64,000 bases of DNA from Mixophyes australis (GCA_036250195.1 JAVHZZ010000015.1:124001-188000); one strand, 5' to 3'; shown: positions 29,476-47,300, counted from the stretch's first letter. Notes: generated from the sequence alone by a model not told the origin. A program made the numbers and translations.

Positions 29476-32400
29476 TTTGATTCATGATTCAATTCATGAT
29501 TCATAATTCATGATTCATGATTCAATTCATGATTCATGATTCGATTCATGATTCATGATTCAATTCATGATTTATGATTTATGATTCAATTTATGATTAA
29601 ATTCATGATTCATGATTCGATTCATGATTCATGATTCATGATTCAATTCATGATTCATGATTCGATTCATGATTCATGATTCAATTCATGATTTATGATT
29701 TATGATTCAATTTATGATTAAATTCATGATTCATGATTCGATTCATGATTCATGATTCATGATTCAATTCATGATTCATGATTCGATTCATGATTCATGA
29801 TTCATGATTCAATTCATGATTCATGATTCATGATTCAATTCATGATTCATGATTCGATTCATGATTCATGATTCAATTCATGATTCATGATTTATGATTC
29901 AATTCATGATTCATGATTCAATTCATGATTCATGATTCATGATTTAATTCATGATTCATGATTCATGATTCAATTCATGATTCATGATTCATGATTCATG
30001 ATTCATGATTCATGATTCAATTCATGATTCATGATTCGATTCATGATTCATAATTCAATTCATGATTCATGATTTATGATTCAATTCATGATTCAATTCA
30101 TGATTCATGATTCAATTCATGATTTGAGATTCATGATTCGATTCATGATTCATGATTCAATTCATGATTCATGATTCATGATTTGATTCATGATTCAATT
30201 CATGATTCATGATTCAATACATGATTCAATACATGATTCATTTCATGATTCATGATTTGATTCATGATTCATGATTCGAATTATGATTCATGATTCGATT
30301 CATGATTCATGATTCATAATTCATGATTCGATTCATGATTCATGATTCATGATTCAATTCATGATTCATGATTAAATTCATGATTTATGATTCGATTCAT
30401 GATTCATGATTCATGATTCATGATTCGATTCATGATTCATGATTCGATTCATGATTCGATAAATGATTCATGATTCAATTCATGTTTTATGATTTATGAT
30501 TCAATTTATGATTCAATTCATGATTCATGATTCAATTCATGATTCATGATTCATTATTCGATTCATGATTAATGATTCAATTCATGATTCATTATTTAAT
30601 TCATGACTCATGATTCGATTCATGATTCATGATTCAATTCATGATTCATGATTCATGATTCAATTCATGATTCATGATTCAATGCATGATTCATGATTCA
30701 ATTCATGATTCATGATTCGATTCATGATTCATGATTCATGATTCATGATCCAATTCATGATTCATTATTCGATTCATGATTCATGATTCAATTCATGATT
30801 CATGATTTATGATTCAATTCATGATTCATGATTCATGATTCAATGCATGATTCATGATTCAATTCATGATTCATGATACGATTCATGATTCATGATCCAA
30901 TTCATGATTCATGATTCGATTCATGATTCATGATTCAATTCATGATTCATGATTCAATTCATGTTTCATGATTCATGATTTGATTCATGATTCATGATTC
31001 AATTCATGATTCATGATTCATGATTTATTTTATGATTCATGATTCAATTCATGATTCATGATTCATGATTCAATTCATGATTCATGATTCGATTCATGAT
31101 TCATGATTCAATTCATGATTCATGATTCAATTCATGATTCATGATTCGATTCATGATTAATGATTTATGACTCGTTTCATGATTCATGATTCATTTCATA
31201 ATTCGTGTTTTGATTCATAATTCATGATTCAATTCATGATTCATGATTCAATTCATGATTCATGATTCGATTTATTGTTCATGATTCATGATTCATGATT
31301 CGATTCATGATTCTTGATTAATTTCATGATTCATGATTCATGATTCAATTCGTGATTCATGTTTCGATTCATGTATCATTATTCGATTCATGATTTAATT
31401 CATGATTCATGATTCAATTCATGATTCATGATTCATTTAATTCATGATTCGATTCATGATTTAATTCATGATTCATGATTCGATTTATGATTCGAGATTC
31501 ATGATTCGATTCATGATTCATGATTTGATTCATGATTCAATTCATGATTCATAATTCATGATTCATGATTCAATTCATGATTCATGATTCGATTCATGAT
31601 TCATGATTCAATTCATGATTTATGATTTATGATTCAATTTATGATTAAATTCATGATTCATGATTCGATTCATGATTCATGATTCATGATTCAATTCATG
31701 ATTCATGATTCGATTCATGATTCATGATTCATGATTCGATTCATGATTCATGATTCGATTCATGATTCATGATTCATAATTCATGATTCGATTCATGATT
31801 CATGATTCATGATTCAATGCATGATTCATGATTCAATTCATGATTCATGATTCGATTCATGATTCATGATTCATGATTCATGATTCATGATCCAATTCAT
31901 GATTCATGATTCGATTCATGATTCATGATTCAATTCATGATTCATGATTTATGATTCAATTCATGATTCATGATTAAATTCATGATTTATGATTCATGAT
32001 TCAATTCATGATTCATGATTCATGATTCAATTCATGATTTATTTTATGATTCATGATTCAATTCATGATTCATGATTCAATTCATGATTCATGATTCGAT
32101 TCATGATTCATGATTCAATTCATGATTCATGATTCGATTCATGATTAATGATTTATGATTCGTTTCATGATTCATGATTCATTTCATAATTCGTGTTTTG
32201 ATTCATAATTCATGATTCAATTCATGATTCATGATTCAATTCATGATTCATGATTCAATTCATTATTCATGATTCATGATTCGATTCATGATTCTTGATT
32301 CAATTCATGATTCATGATTCATGATTCAATTCGTGATTCATGATTTGATTCATGATTCATGATTCAACTCATGATTCATGATTCATGATTAAATTCATGA

Positions 32401-35400
32401 TTCATGATTCATGATTCAATTCATGATTCATGATTCGATTCATGATTCATGATTCAATTCATGATTCATGATTCGATTTATTGTTCATGATTCATGATTC
32501 ATGATTCGATTCATGATTCTTGATTAATTTCATGATTCATGATTCATGATTCAATTCGTGATTCATGTTTCGATTCATGTATCATTATTCAATTCATGAT
32601 TCAAGATTCGATTCATGATTTAATTCATGATTCATGATTCAATTCATGATTCATGATTCATTTAATTCATGATTTGATTCATGATTCAATTCATGATTCA
32701 TAATTCATGATTCATGATTCAATTCATGATTCATGATTCGATTCATGATTCATGATTCAATTCATGATTTATGATTCAATTTATGATTAAATTCATGATT
32801 CATGATTCGATTCATGATTCATGATTCATGATTCAATTCATGATTCATGATTCGATTCATGATTCATGATTCAATTCATGATTTATGATTTATGATTCAA
32901 TTTATGATTAAATTCATGATTCATGATTCGATTCATGATTCATGATTCAATTCATGATTTATGATTCGATTCATGATTCATGATTCAATTCATGATTCAT
33001 GATTCATGATTCAATTCATGATTCATGATTCGATTCATGATTCATGATTCAATTCATGATTCATGATTTATGATTCAATTCATGATTCATGATTCAATTC
33101 ATGATTCATGATTCATGATTTAATTCATGATTCATGATTCATGATTCAATTCATGATTCATGATTCATGATTCATGATTCATGATTCAATTCATGATTCA
33201 TGATTCGATTCATGATTCATAATTCAATTCATGATTCATGATTTATGATTCAATTCATGATTCAATTCATGATTCATGATTCAATTCATGATTCGAGATT
33301 CATGATTCGATTCATGATTCATGATTCAATTCATGATTCATGATTCATGATTTGATTCATGATTCAATTCATGATTCATGATTCAATACATGATTCAATA
33401 CATGATTCATTTCATGATTCATGATTTGATTCATGATTCATGATTCGAATTATGATTCATGATTCGATTCATGATTCATGATTCATAATTCATGATTCGA
33501 TTCATGATTCATGATTCATGATTCAATTCATGATTCATGATTAAATTCATGATTCATGATTCGATTCATGATTCATGATTCATGATTCGATTCATGATTC
33601 ATGATTCGATTCATGATTCGATAAATGATTCATGATTCAATTCATGTTTTATGATTTATGATTCAATTTATGATTCAATTCATGATTCATGATTCAATTC
33701 ATGATTCATGATTCATTATTCGATTCATGATTAATGATTCAATTCATGATTCATTATTTAATTCATGACTCATGATTCGATTCATGATTCATGATTCATG
33801 ATTCATGATCCAATTCATGATTCATGATTCGATTCATGATTCATGATTCAATTCATGATTCATGATTTATGATTCAATTCATGATTCATGATTCATGATT
33901 CAATGCATGATTCATGATTCAATTCATGATTCATGATACGATTCATGATTCATGATCCAATTCATGATTCATGATTCGATTCATGATTCATGATTCAATT
34001 CATGATTCATGATTCAATTCATGTTTCATGATTCATGATTTGATTCATGATTCATGATTCAATTCATGATTCATGATTCATGATTTATTTTATGATTCAT
34101 GATTCAATTCATGATTGATGATTCATGATTCAATTCATGATTCATGATTCGATTCATGATTCATGATTCAATTCATGATTCATGATTCAATTCATGATTC
34201 ATGATTCGATTCATGATTAATGATTTATGATTCGTTTCATGATTCATGATTCATTTCATAATTCGTGTTTTGATTCATAATTCATGATTCAATTCATGAT
34301 TCATGATTCAATTCATGATTCATGATTCGATTTATTGTTCATGATTCATGATTCATGATTCGATTCATGATTCTTGATTAATTTCATGATTCATGATTCA
34401 TGATTCAATTCGTGATTCATGTTTCGATTCATGTATCATTATTCGATTCATGATTCAAGATTCGATTCATGATTTAAACATGATTCATGATTCAATTCAT
34501 GATTCATGATTCATTTAATTCATGATTCGATTCATGATTTAATTCATGATTCATGATTCGATTTATGATTCGAGATTCATGATTCGATTCATGATTCATG
34601 ATTTGATTCATGATTCAATTCATGATTCATAATTCATGATTCATGATTCAATTCATGATTCATGATTCGATTCATGATTCATGATTCAATTCATGATTTA
34701 TGATTTATGATTCAATTTATGATTAAATTCATGATTCATGATTCGATTCATGATTCATATTTCATGATTCAATTCATGATTCATGATTCGATTCATGATT
34801 CATGATTCATGATTCGATTCATGATTCATGATTCGATTCATGATTCATGATTCATAATTCATGATTCGATTCATGATTCATGATTCATGATTCAATGCAT
34901 GATTCATGATTCAATTCATGATTCATGATTCGATTCATGATTCATGATTCATGATTCATGATTCATGATCCAATTCATGATTCATGATTCGATTCATGAT
35001 TCATGATTCAATTCATGATTCATGATTTATGATTCAATTCATGATTCATGATTAAATTCATGATTCATGATTCATGATTCAATTCATGATTCATGATTCA
35101 TGATTCAATTCATGATTTATTTTATGATTCATGATTCAATTCATGATTCATGATTCAATTCATGATTCATGATTCGATTCATGATTCATGATTCAATTCA
35201 TGATTCATGATTCAATTCATTATTCATGATTCATGATTCGATTCATGATTCTTGATTCAATTCATGATTCATGATTCATGATTCAATTCGTGATTCATGA
35301 TTTGATTCATGATTCATGATTCATTTTATAATTTGTGTTTTGATTCATAATTCATGATTCAATTCATGATTCATGATTCAATTCATGATTCATGATTCAA

Positions 35401-38400
35401 TTCATTATTCATGATTCATGATTCGATTCATGATTCTTGATTCAATTCATGATTCATGATTCATGATTCAATTCGTGATTCATGATTTGATTCATGATTC
35501 ATGATTCAACTCATGATTCATGATTCATGATTAAATTCATGATTCATGATTCATGATTTAATTCATGATTCATGATTCATGATTCAATTCATGATTTATT
35601 TTATGATTCATGATTAAATTCATGATTCATGATTCATGATTCAATTCATGATTCATGATTCGATTCATGATTCATGATTCAATTCATGATTCATGATTCG
35701 ATTCATGATTAATGATTTATGATTCGTTTCATGATTCATGATTCATTTCATGATTCGTGTTTCCATTCGTAATTCATGATTCAATTCATGATTCATGATT
35801 CAATTCATGATTCATGATTCGATTTATTGTTCATGATTCATGATTCATGATTCGATTCATGATTCTTGATTAATTTCATGATTCATGATTCATGATTCAA
35901 TTCGTGATTCAAGATTCGATTCATGATTTAATTCATGATTCATGATTCAATTCATGATTCATGATTCATTTAATTCATGATTCGATTCATGATTTAATTC
36001 ATGATTCATGATTCGATTTATGATTCGAGATTTATGATTCGATTCATGATTAATGATTTATGATTCGTTTCATGATTCATGATTCATTTCATAATTCGTG
36101 TTTTGATTCATAATTCATGATTCAATTCATGATTCATGATTCAATTCATGATTCATGATTCAATTCATTATTCATGATTCATGATTCGATTCATGATTCT
36201 TGATTCAATTCATGATTCATGATTCATGATTCAATTCGTGATTCATGATTTGATTCATGATTCATGATTCAACTCATGATTCATGATTCATGATTAAATT
36301 CATGATTCATGATTCATGATTCAATTCATGATTCATGATTCGATTCATGATTCATGATTCAATTCATGATTCATGATTCGATTTATTGTTCATGATTCAT
36401 GATTCATGATTCGATTCATGATTCTTGATTAATTTCATGATTCATGATTCATGATTCAATTCGTGATTCATGTTTCGATTCATGTATCATTATTCAATTC
36501 ATGATTCAAGATTCGATTCATGATTTAATTCATGATTCATGATTCAATTCATGATTCATGATTCATTTAATTCATGATTTGATTCATGATTCAATTCATG
36601 ATTCATAATTCATGATTCATGATTCAATTCATGATTCATGATTCGATTCATGATTCATGATTCAATTCATGATTTATGATTTATGATTCAATTTATGATT
36701 AAATTCATGATTCATGATTCGATTCATGATTCATGATTCATGATTCAATTCATGATTCATGATTCGATTCATGATTCATGATTCAATTCATGATTTATGA
36801 TTTATGATTCAATTTATGATTAAATTCATGATTCATGATTCGATTCATGATTCATGATTCAATTCATGATTTATGATTCGATTCATGATTCATGATTCAA
36901 TTCATGATTCATGATTCATGATTCAATTCATGATTCATGATTCGATTCATGATTCATGATTCAATTCATGATTCATGATTTATGATTCAATTCATGATTC
37001 ATGATTCAATTCATGATTCATGATTCATGATTTAATTCATGATTCATGATTCATGATTCAATTCATGATTCATGATTCATGATTCATGATTCATGATTCA
37101 ATTCATGATTCATGATTCGATTCATGATTCATAATTCAATTCATGATTCATGATTTATGATTCAATTCATGATTCAATTCATGATTCATGATTCAATTCA
37201 TGATTCGAGATTCATGATTCGATTCATGATTCATGATTCAATTCATGATTCATGATTCATGATTTGATTCATGATTCAATTCATGATTCATGATTCAATA
37301 CATGATTCAATACATGATTCATTTCATGATTCATGATTTGATTCATGATTCATGATTCGAATTATGATTCATGATTCGATTCATGATTCATGATTCATAA
37401 TTCATGATTCGATTCATGATTCATGATTCATGATTCAATTCATGATTCATGATTAAATTCATGATTCATGATTCGATTCATGATTCATGATTCATGATTC
37501 GATTCATGATTCATGATTCGATTCATGATTCGATAAATGATTCATGATTCAATTCATGTTTTATGATTTATGATTCAATTTATGATTCAATTCATGATTC
37601 ATGATTCAATTCATGATTCATGATTCATTATTCGATTCATGATTAATGATTCAATTCATGATTCATTATTTAATTCATGACTCATGATTCGATTCATGAT
37701 TCATGATTCATGATTCATGATCCAATTCATGATTCATGATTCGATTCATGATTCATGATTCAATTCATGATTCATGATTTATGATTCAATTCATGATTCA
37801 TGATTCATGATTCAATGCATGATTCATGATTCAATTCATGATTCATGATACGATTCATGATTCATGATCCAATTCATGATTCATGATTCGATTCATGATT
37901 CATGATTCAATTCATGATTCATGATTCAATTCATGTTTCATGATTCATGATTTGATTCATGATTCATGATTCAATTCATGATTCATGATTCATGATTTAT
38001 TTTATGATTCATGATTCAATTCATGATTGATGATTCATGATTCAATTCATGATTCATGATTCGATTCATGATTCATGATTCAATTCATGATTCATGATTC
38101 AATTCATGATTCATGATTCGATTCATGATTAATGATTTATGATTCGTTTCATGATTCATGATTCATTTCATAATTCGTGTTTTGATTCATAATTCATGAT
38201 TCAATTCATGATTCATGATTCAATTCATGATTCATGATTCGATTTATTGTTCATGATTCATGATTCATGATTCGATTCATGATTCTTGATTAATTTCATG
38301 ATTCATGATTCATGATTCAATTCGTGATTCATGTTTCGATTCATGTATCATTATTCGATTCATGATTCAAGATTCGATTCATGATTTAATTCATGATTCA

Positions 38401-41303
38401 TGATTCAATTCATGATTCATGATTCATTTAATTCATGATTCGATTCATGATTTAATTCATGATTCATGATTCGATTTATGATTCGAGATTCATGATTCGA
38501 TTCATGATTCATGATTTGATTCATGATTCAATTCATGATTCATAATTCATGATTCATGATTCAATTCATGATTCATGATTCGATTCATGATTCATGATTC
38601 GATTCATGATTTATGATTTATGATTCAATTTATGATTAAATTCATGATTCATGATTCGATTCATGATTCATATTTCATGATTCAATTCATGATTCATGAT
38701 TCGATTCATGATTCATGATTCATGATTCGATTCATGATTCATGATTCGATTCATGATTCATGATTCATAATTCATGATTCGATTCATGATTCATGATTCA
38801 TGATTCAATGCATGATTCATGATTCAATTCATGATTCATGATTCGATTCATGATTCATGATTCATGATTCATGATTCATGATCCAATTCATGATTCATGA
38901 TTCGATTCATGATTCATGATTCAATTCATGATTCATGATTTATGATTCAATTCATGATTCATGATTAAATTCATGATTCATGATTCATGATTCAATTCAT
39001 GATTCATGATTCATGATTCAATTCATGATTTATTTTATGATTCATGATTCAATTCATGATTCATGATTCAATTCATGATTCATGATTCGATTCATGATTC
39101 ATGATTCAATTCATGATTCATGATTCGATTCATGATTAATGATTTATGATTCGTTTCATGATTCATGATTCATTTCATAATTTGTGTTTTGATTCATAAT
39201 TCATGATTCAATTCATGATTCATGATTCAATTCATGATTCATGATTCAATTCATTATTCATGATTCATGATTCGATTCATGATTCTTGATTCAATTCATG
39301 ATTCATGATTCATGATTCAATTCGTGATTCATGATTTGATTCATGATTCATGATTCAACTCATGATTCATGATTCATGATTAAATTCATGATTCATGATT
39401 CATGATTTAATTCATGATTCATGATTCATGATTCAATTCATGATTTATTTTATGATTCATGATTAAATTCATGATTCATGATTCATGATTCAATTCATGA
39501 TTCATGATTCGATTCATGATTCATGATTCAATTCATGATTCATGATTCGATTCATGATTAATGATTTATGATTCGTTTCATGATTCATGATTCATTTCAT
39601 GATTCGTGTTTCCATTCGTAATTCATGATTCAATTCATGATTCATGATTCAATTCATGATTCATGATTCGATTTATTGTTCATGATTCATGATTCATGAT
39701 TCGATTCATGATTCTTGATTAATTTCATGATTCATGATTCATGATTCAATTCATGATTCAAGATTCGATTCATGATTTAATTCATGATTCATGATTCAAT
39801 TCATGATTCATGATTCATTTAATTCATGATTCGATTCATGATTTAATTCATGATTCATGATTCGATTTATGATTCGAGATTTATGATTCGATTCATGATT
39901 CATGATTTGATTCATGATTCAATTCATGATTCATGATTCAATTCATGATTCATAATTCATGATTCATGATTCAATTCATGATTCATGATTCGATTCATGA
40001 TTCATGATTCAATTCATGATTTATGATTTATGATTCAATTTATGATTAAATTCATGATTCATGATTCGATTCATGATTCATGATTCATGATTCAATTCAT
40101 GATTCATGATTCGATTCATGATTCATGATTCAATTCATGATTTATGATTTATGATTCAATTTATGATTAATTTCATGATTCATGATTCGATTCATGATTC
40201 ATGATTCATGATTCAATTCATGATTTATGATTCGATTCATGATTCATGATTCATGATTCAATTCATGATTCATGATTCATGATTCAATTCATGATTCATG
40301 ATTCGATTCATGATTCATGATTCAATTCATGATTCATGATTTATGATTCAATTCATGATTCATGATTCAATTCATGATTCATGATTCATGATTTAATTCA
40401 TGATTCATGATTCATGATTCAATTCATGATTCATGATTCATGATTCATGATTCATGATTCAATTCATGATTCATGATTTGATTCATGATTCATAATTCAA
40501 TTCATGATTCATGATTTATGATTCAATTCATGATTCAATTCATGATTCATGATTCAATTCATGATTCGAGATTCATGATTCGATTCATGATTCATGATTC
40601 AATTCATGATTCATGATTCATGATTTGATTCATGATTCAATTCATGATTCATGATTCAATACATGATTCAATACATGATTCATTTCATGATTCATGATTT
40701 GATTCATGATTCATGATTCGAATTATGATTCATGATTCGATTCATGATTCATGATTCATAATTCATGATTCGATTCATGATTCATGATTCATGATTCAAT
40801 TCATGATTCATGATTAAATTCATGATTCATGATTCGATTCATGATTCATGATTCATGATTCATGATTCGATTCATGATTCATGATTCGATTCATGATTCG
40901 ATAAATGATTCATGATTCAATTCATGTTTTATGATTTATGATTCAATTTATGATTCAATTCATGATTCATGATTCAATTCATGATTCATGATTCATTATT
41001 CGATTCATGATTCATGATTCAATTCATGATTCATTATTTAATTCATGACTCATGATTCGATTCATGATTCATGATTCAATTCATGATTCATGATTCATGA
41101 TTCAATTCATGATTCATGATTCAATGCATGATTCATGATTCAATTCATGATTCATGATACGATTCATGATTCATGATCCAATTCATGATTCATGATTCGA
41201 TTCATGATTCATGATTCAATTCATGATTCATGATTCAATTCATGTTTCATGATTCATGATTTGATTCATGATTCATGATTCAATTCATGATTCATGATTC
41301 ATG
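29476..41303 (+). repeat. A block of superrepeat copy 2
   Basis: This is the homologue of 1-11725. Higher-order units start at 29476, 32673, 36578 and 39906 (TTTGATTC landmarks), giving lengths of about 3.20, 3.91 and 3.33 kb. CAATAC lies at 30215, 33384 and 40657. Differences from copy 1 are few and mostly word-sized: six versus seven 7-mers at 29973 versus 491, an extra 7-mer near 38800, an extra 45 bp near 39860, plus the 128-bp, 71-bp and 161-bp events listed separately. Confidence 0.82.
35207..35322 (+). repeat. Replaced patch in copy 2
   Basis: Copy 1 at about 5590-5645 has the order ATTAATG, ATTTATG, ATTCGTTTC before TTTTATAATTTGTG. Copy 2 instead has CATTATTC, ATTCTTG, TTCGTGATTC and GATTTGATTC, then rejoins at the same TTTTATAATTTGTG near 35324. 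The inserted order matches a segment found just downstream (about 35395-35500), so it looks copied from there. The net gain is about 71 bp. Gene conversion or template switching would explain a replacement flanked by intact homologous sequence. Confidence 0.75.
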
Positions 41304-44300
41304 ATTTATTTTATGATTCATGATTCAATTCATGATTCATGATTCATGATTCAATTCATGATTCATGATTCGATTCATGATTCATGATTCAATTCATGAT
41401 TCATGATTCAATTCATGATTCATGATTCGATTCATGATTAATGATTTATGATTCGTTTCATGATTCATGATTCATTTCATAATTCGTGTTTTGATTCATA
41501 ATTCATGATTCAATTCATGATTCATGATTCAATTCATGATTCATGATTCAATTCATTATTCAATTCATGATTCAATTCATGATTCATGATTTATGATTCA
41601 ATTCATGATTCAATTCATGATTCATGATTCATGATTCGAGATTCATGATTCGATTCATGATTCATGATTCAATTCATGATTCATGATTCATGATTCGATT
41701 CATGATTCAATTCATGATTCATGATTCAATACATGATTCAATACATGATTCATGATTCGATTCATGATTCAATTCATGATTCATGATTCGATTCATGATT
41801 CATGATTCGATTCATGATTCATGATTCATAATTCATGATTCGATTCATGATTCATGATTCATGATTCAATTCATGATTCATGATTCAATTCATGATTCAT
41901 GGTTCGATTCATGATTCATGATTCATGATTCATGATTCATGATTCGATTCATGATTCATGATTCATGATTCGATTCATGATTCGATCCATGATTCATGAT
42001 TCAATTCATGATTTATGATTTATGATTCAATTTATGATTCAATTCATGATTCATGATTCAATTCATGATTCATGATTCATTATTCGATTCATGATTAATG
42101 ATTCAATTCATGATTCATGATTCATTATTTAATTCATGACTCATGATTCGATTCTTGATTCATGATTCAATTCATGATTCATGATTCATGATTCAATTCA
42201 TGATTCGTGTTTTGATTCATAATTCATGATTCAATTCATGATTCATGATTCAATTCATGATTCATGATTCAATTCATTATTCAATTCATGATTCAATTCA
42301 TGATTCATGATTTATGATTCAATTCATGATTCAATTCATGGTTCATGATTAAATTCATGATTCGAGATTCATGATTCGATTCATGATTCATGATTCAATT
42401 CATGATTCATGATTCATGATTCGATTCATGATTCAATTCATGATTCATGATTCAATACATGATTCAATACATGATTCAATTCATGATTCATGATTCAATA
42501 CATGATTCAATACATGATTCATGATTCGATTCATGATTCATGATTCATGATTCGATTCATGATTCATGATTCGATTCATGATTCATGATTCATAATTCAT
42601 GATTCGATTCATGATTCATGATTCATGATTCAATGCATGATTCATGATTCAATTCATGATTCATGATTCGATTCATGATTCATGATTCATGATTCATGAT
42701 TCATGATCCAATTCATGATTCATGATTCATGATTCGATTCATGATTCATGATTCAATTCATGATTCATGATTTATGATTCAATTCATGATTCATGATTCA
42801 TGATTCAATGCATGATTCATGATTCAATTCTTGATTCATGATTCGATTCATGATTCATGATTCATGATTCATGATTCATGATTCATGATCCAATTTATGA
42901 TTCATGATTCGATTCATGAGTCATGATTCAATTCATGATTCATGATTCATGATTCAATTCATGATTCATGATTCATGATTTGATTCATGATTCATGATTC
43001 AATTCATGATTCATGATTCATGATTAAATTCATGATTCATGATTCAATTCATGATTCATGATTCATGATTCAATTCATAATTTATTTTATGATTCATGAT
43101 TCAATTCATGATTCATGATTCATGATTCAATTCATGATTCATGATTCGATTCATGATTCATGATTCAATTCATGATTTATGGTTCAATTCATGATTCATG
43201 ATTCGATTCATGATTAATGATTTATGATTAGTTTCATGATTCATGATTCATTTCATAATTCGTGTTTCGATTCATAATTCATGATTCAATTGATGATTCA
43301 TGATTCAATTCATGATTCATGATTCGATTCATTATTCATGATTTATGATTCATGATTCGATTCATGATTCTTGATTCATTTCATGATTCATAATTCATTT
43401 CATAATTCGTGTTTTGATTCATAATTCATGATTCAATTCATGATTCATGATTCAATTCATGATTCATGATTCAATTCATTATTCAATTCATGATTCAATT
43501 CATGATTCATGATTTATGATTCAATTCATGATTCAATTCATGATTCATGATTCAATTCATGATTCGAGATTCATGATTCGATTCATGATTCATGATTCAA
43601 TTCATGATTCATGATTCATGATTCGATTCATGATTCAATTCATGATTCATGATTCAATACATGATTCAATACATGATTCATTTCATGATTCATGATTCGA
43701 TTCATGATTCATGATTCATGATTCGATTCATAATTCATGATTCGATTCATGATTCATGATTCATAATTCATGATTCGATTCATGATTCATGATTCATGAT
43801 TCAATTCATGATTCATGATTCAATTCATGATTCATGATTCAATTCATGATTCATGATTCATTTTTCATGATTCGATTCATGATTCATGATTCGATTCATG
43901 ATTTGATTCATGATTCATGATTCAATTCATGATTTATGATTTATGATTCAATTTATGATTCAATTCATGATTCATGATTCAATTCATGATTCATGATTCA
44001 TTATTCGATTCATGATTAATGATTCAATTCATGATTCATGATTTATTATTTAATTCATGACTCATGATTCGATTCATGATTCATGATTCAATTCATGATT
44101 CATGATTCATGATTCAATTCATGATTCATGATTCATGATTCAATGCATAATTCATGATTCAATTCATGATTCATGATTCGATTCATGATTCATGATTCAT
44201 GATTCATGATCCAATTCATGATTCATGATTCGATTCATGATTCATGATTCAATTCATGATTCATGATTTATGATTCAATTCATGATTCATGATTCATGAT

Positions 44301-47300
44301 TCAATGCATGATTCATGATTCAATTCATGATTCATGATTCGATTCATGATTCATGATTCATGATTCATGATTCATGATCCAATTCATGATTCATGATTCG
44401 ATTCATGATTCATGATTCAATTCATGATTCATGATTCATGATTCAATTAATGATTCATGATTCATGATTTGATTCATGATTCATGATTCAATTCATGATT
44501 CATGATTCATGATTAAATTCATGATTCATGATTCATGATTCAATTCATGATTCATGATTCATGATTCAATTCATAATTTATTTTATGATTCACGATTCAA
44601 TTCATGATTCATGATTCATGATTCAATTCATGATTCATGATTCAATTCATGATTCATGATTCGATTCATGATTAATGATTTATGATTCGTTTCATGATTC
44701 ATGATTCATTTCATAATTCGTGTTTTGATTCATAATTCATGATTCAATTCATGATTCATGATTCAATTCATGATTCATGATTCAATTCATTAGTCATGAT
44801 TCATGATTCATTATTCGATTCATGATTCTTGATTCATTTCATGATTCATGATTCAATTAATGATTCATATTTCGATTCATGATTCATGATTCGATTCATG
44901 ATTCATGATTCGATTCATGATTCATGATTCGATTCATGATTCATGATTCGATTCATGATTCATGATTCATAATTCATGATTCATGATTCATAATTCATGA
45001 TTCAATTCATGATTCATGATTCATGATTCAATTCATGATTCATGATTCATGATTCAATGCATGATTCATGATTCAATTCATGATTCATGATTCGATTCAT
45101 GATTCATGATTCATGATCCAATTCATGATTCATGATTCGATTCATGATTCATGATTCAATTCATGATTCATGATTCATGATTCATGATTTGATTCATGAT
45201 TCATGATTTAATTCATGATTCATGATTCATGATTCATGATTCATGATCCAATTTATGATTCATGATTCGATTCATGAGTCATGATTCAATTCATGATTCA
45301 TGATTCATGATTCAATTCATGATTCATGATTCATGATTTGATTCATGATTCATGATTCAATTCATGATTCATGATTCATGATTAAATTCATGATTCATGA
45401 TTCAATTCATGATTCATGATTCATGATTCAATTCATAATTTATTTTATGATTCATGATTCAATTCATGATTCATGATTCATGATTCAATTCATGATTCAT
45501 GATTCGATTCATGATTCATGATTCAATTCATGATTTATGGTTCAATTCATGATTCATGATTCGATTCATGATTAATGATTTATGATTAGTTTCATGATTC
45601 ATGATTCATTTCATAATTCGTGTTTCGATTCATAATTCATGATTCAATTGATGATTCATGATTCAATTCATGATTCATGATTCGATTCATTATTCATGAT
45701 TTATGATTCATGATTCGATTCATGATTCTTGATTCATTTCATGATTCATAATTCATTTCATAATTCGTGTTTTGATTCATAATTCATGATTCAATTCATG
45801 ATTCATGATTCAATTCATGATTCATGATTCAATTCATTATTCAATTCATGATTCAATTCATGATTCATGATTTATGATTCAATTCATGATTCAATTCATG
45901 ATTCATGATTCAATTCATGATTCGAGATTCATGATTCGATTCATGATTCATGATTCAATTCATGATTCATGATTCATGATTCGATTCATGATTCAATTCA
46001 TGATTCATGATTCAATACATGATTCAATACATGATTCATTTCATGATTCATGATTCGATTCATGATTCATGATTCATGATTCGATTCATAATTCATGATT
46101 CGATTCATGATTCATGATTCATAATTCATGATTCGATTCATGATTCATAATTCATGATTCAATTCATGATTCATGATTCAATTCATGATTCATGATTCAA
46201 TTCATGATTCATGATTCATTTTTCATGATTCGATTCATGATTCATGATTCGATTCATGATTTGATTCATGATTCATGATTCAATTCATGATTTATGATTT
46301 ATGATTCAATTTATGATTCAATTCATGATTCATGATTCAATTCATGATTCATGATTCATTATTCGATTCATGATTAATGATTCAATTCATGATTCATGAT
46401 TTATTATTTAATTCATGACTCATGATTCGATTCATGATTCATGATTCAATTCATGATTCATGATTCATGATTCAATTCATGATTCATGATTCATGATTCA
46501 ATGCATAATTCATGATTCAATTCATGATTCATGATTCGATTCATGATTCATGATTCATGATTCATGATCCAATTCATGATTCATGATTCGATTCATGATT
46601 CATGATTCAATTCATGATTCATGATTTATGATTCAATTCATGATTCATGATTCATGATTCAATGCATGATTCATGATTCAATTCATGATTCATGATTCGA
46701 TTCATGATTCATGATTCATGATTCATGATTCATGATCCAATTCATGATTCATGATTCGATTCATGATTCATGATTCAATTCATGATTCATGATTCATGAT
46801 TCAATTAATGATTCATGATTCATGATTTGATTCATGATTCATGATTCAATTCATGATTCATGATTCATGATTAAATTCATGATTCATGATTCATGATTCA
46901 ATTCATGATTCATGATTCATGATTCAATTCATAATTTATTTTATGATTCACGATTCAATTCATGATTCATGATTCATGATTCAATTCATGATTCATGATT
47001 CAATTCATGATTCATGATTCGATTCATGATTAATGATTTATGATTCGTTTCATGATTCATGATTCATTTCATAATTCGTGTTTTGATTCATAATTCATGA
47101 TTCAATTCATGATTCATGATTCAATTCATGATTCATGATTCAATTCATTAGTCATGATTCATGATTCATTATTCGATTCATGATTCTTGATTCATTTCAT
47201 GATTCATGATTCAATTAATGATTCATATTTCGATTCATGATTCATGATTCGATTCATGATTCATGATTCGATTCATGATTCATGATTCGATTCATGATTC

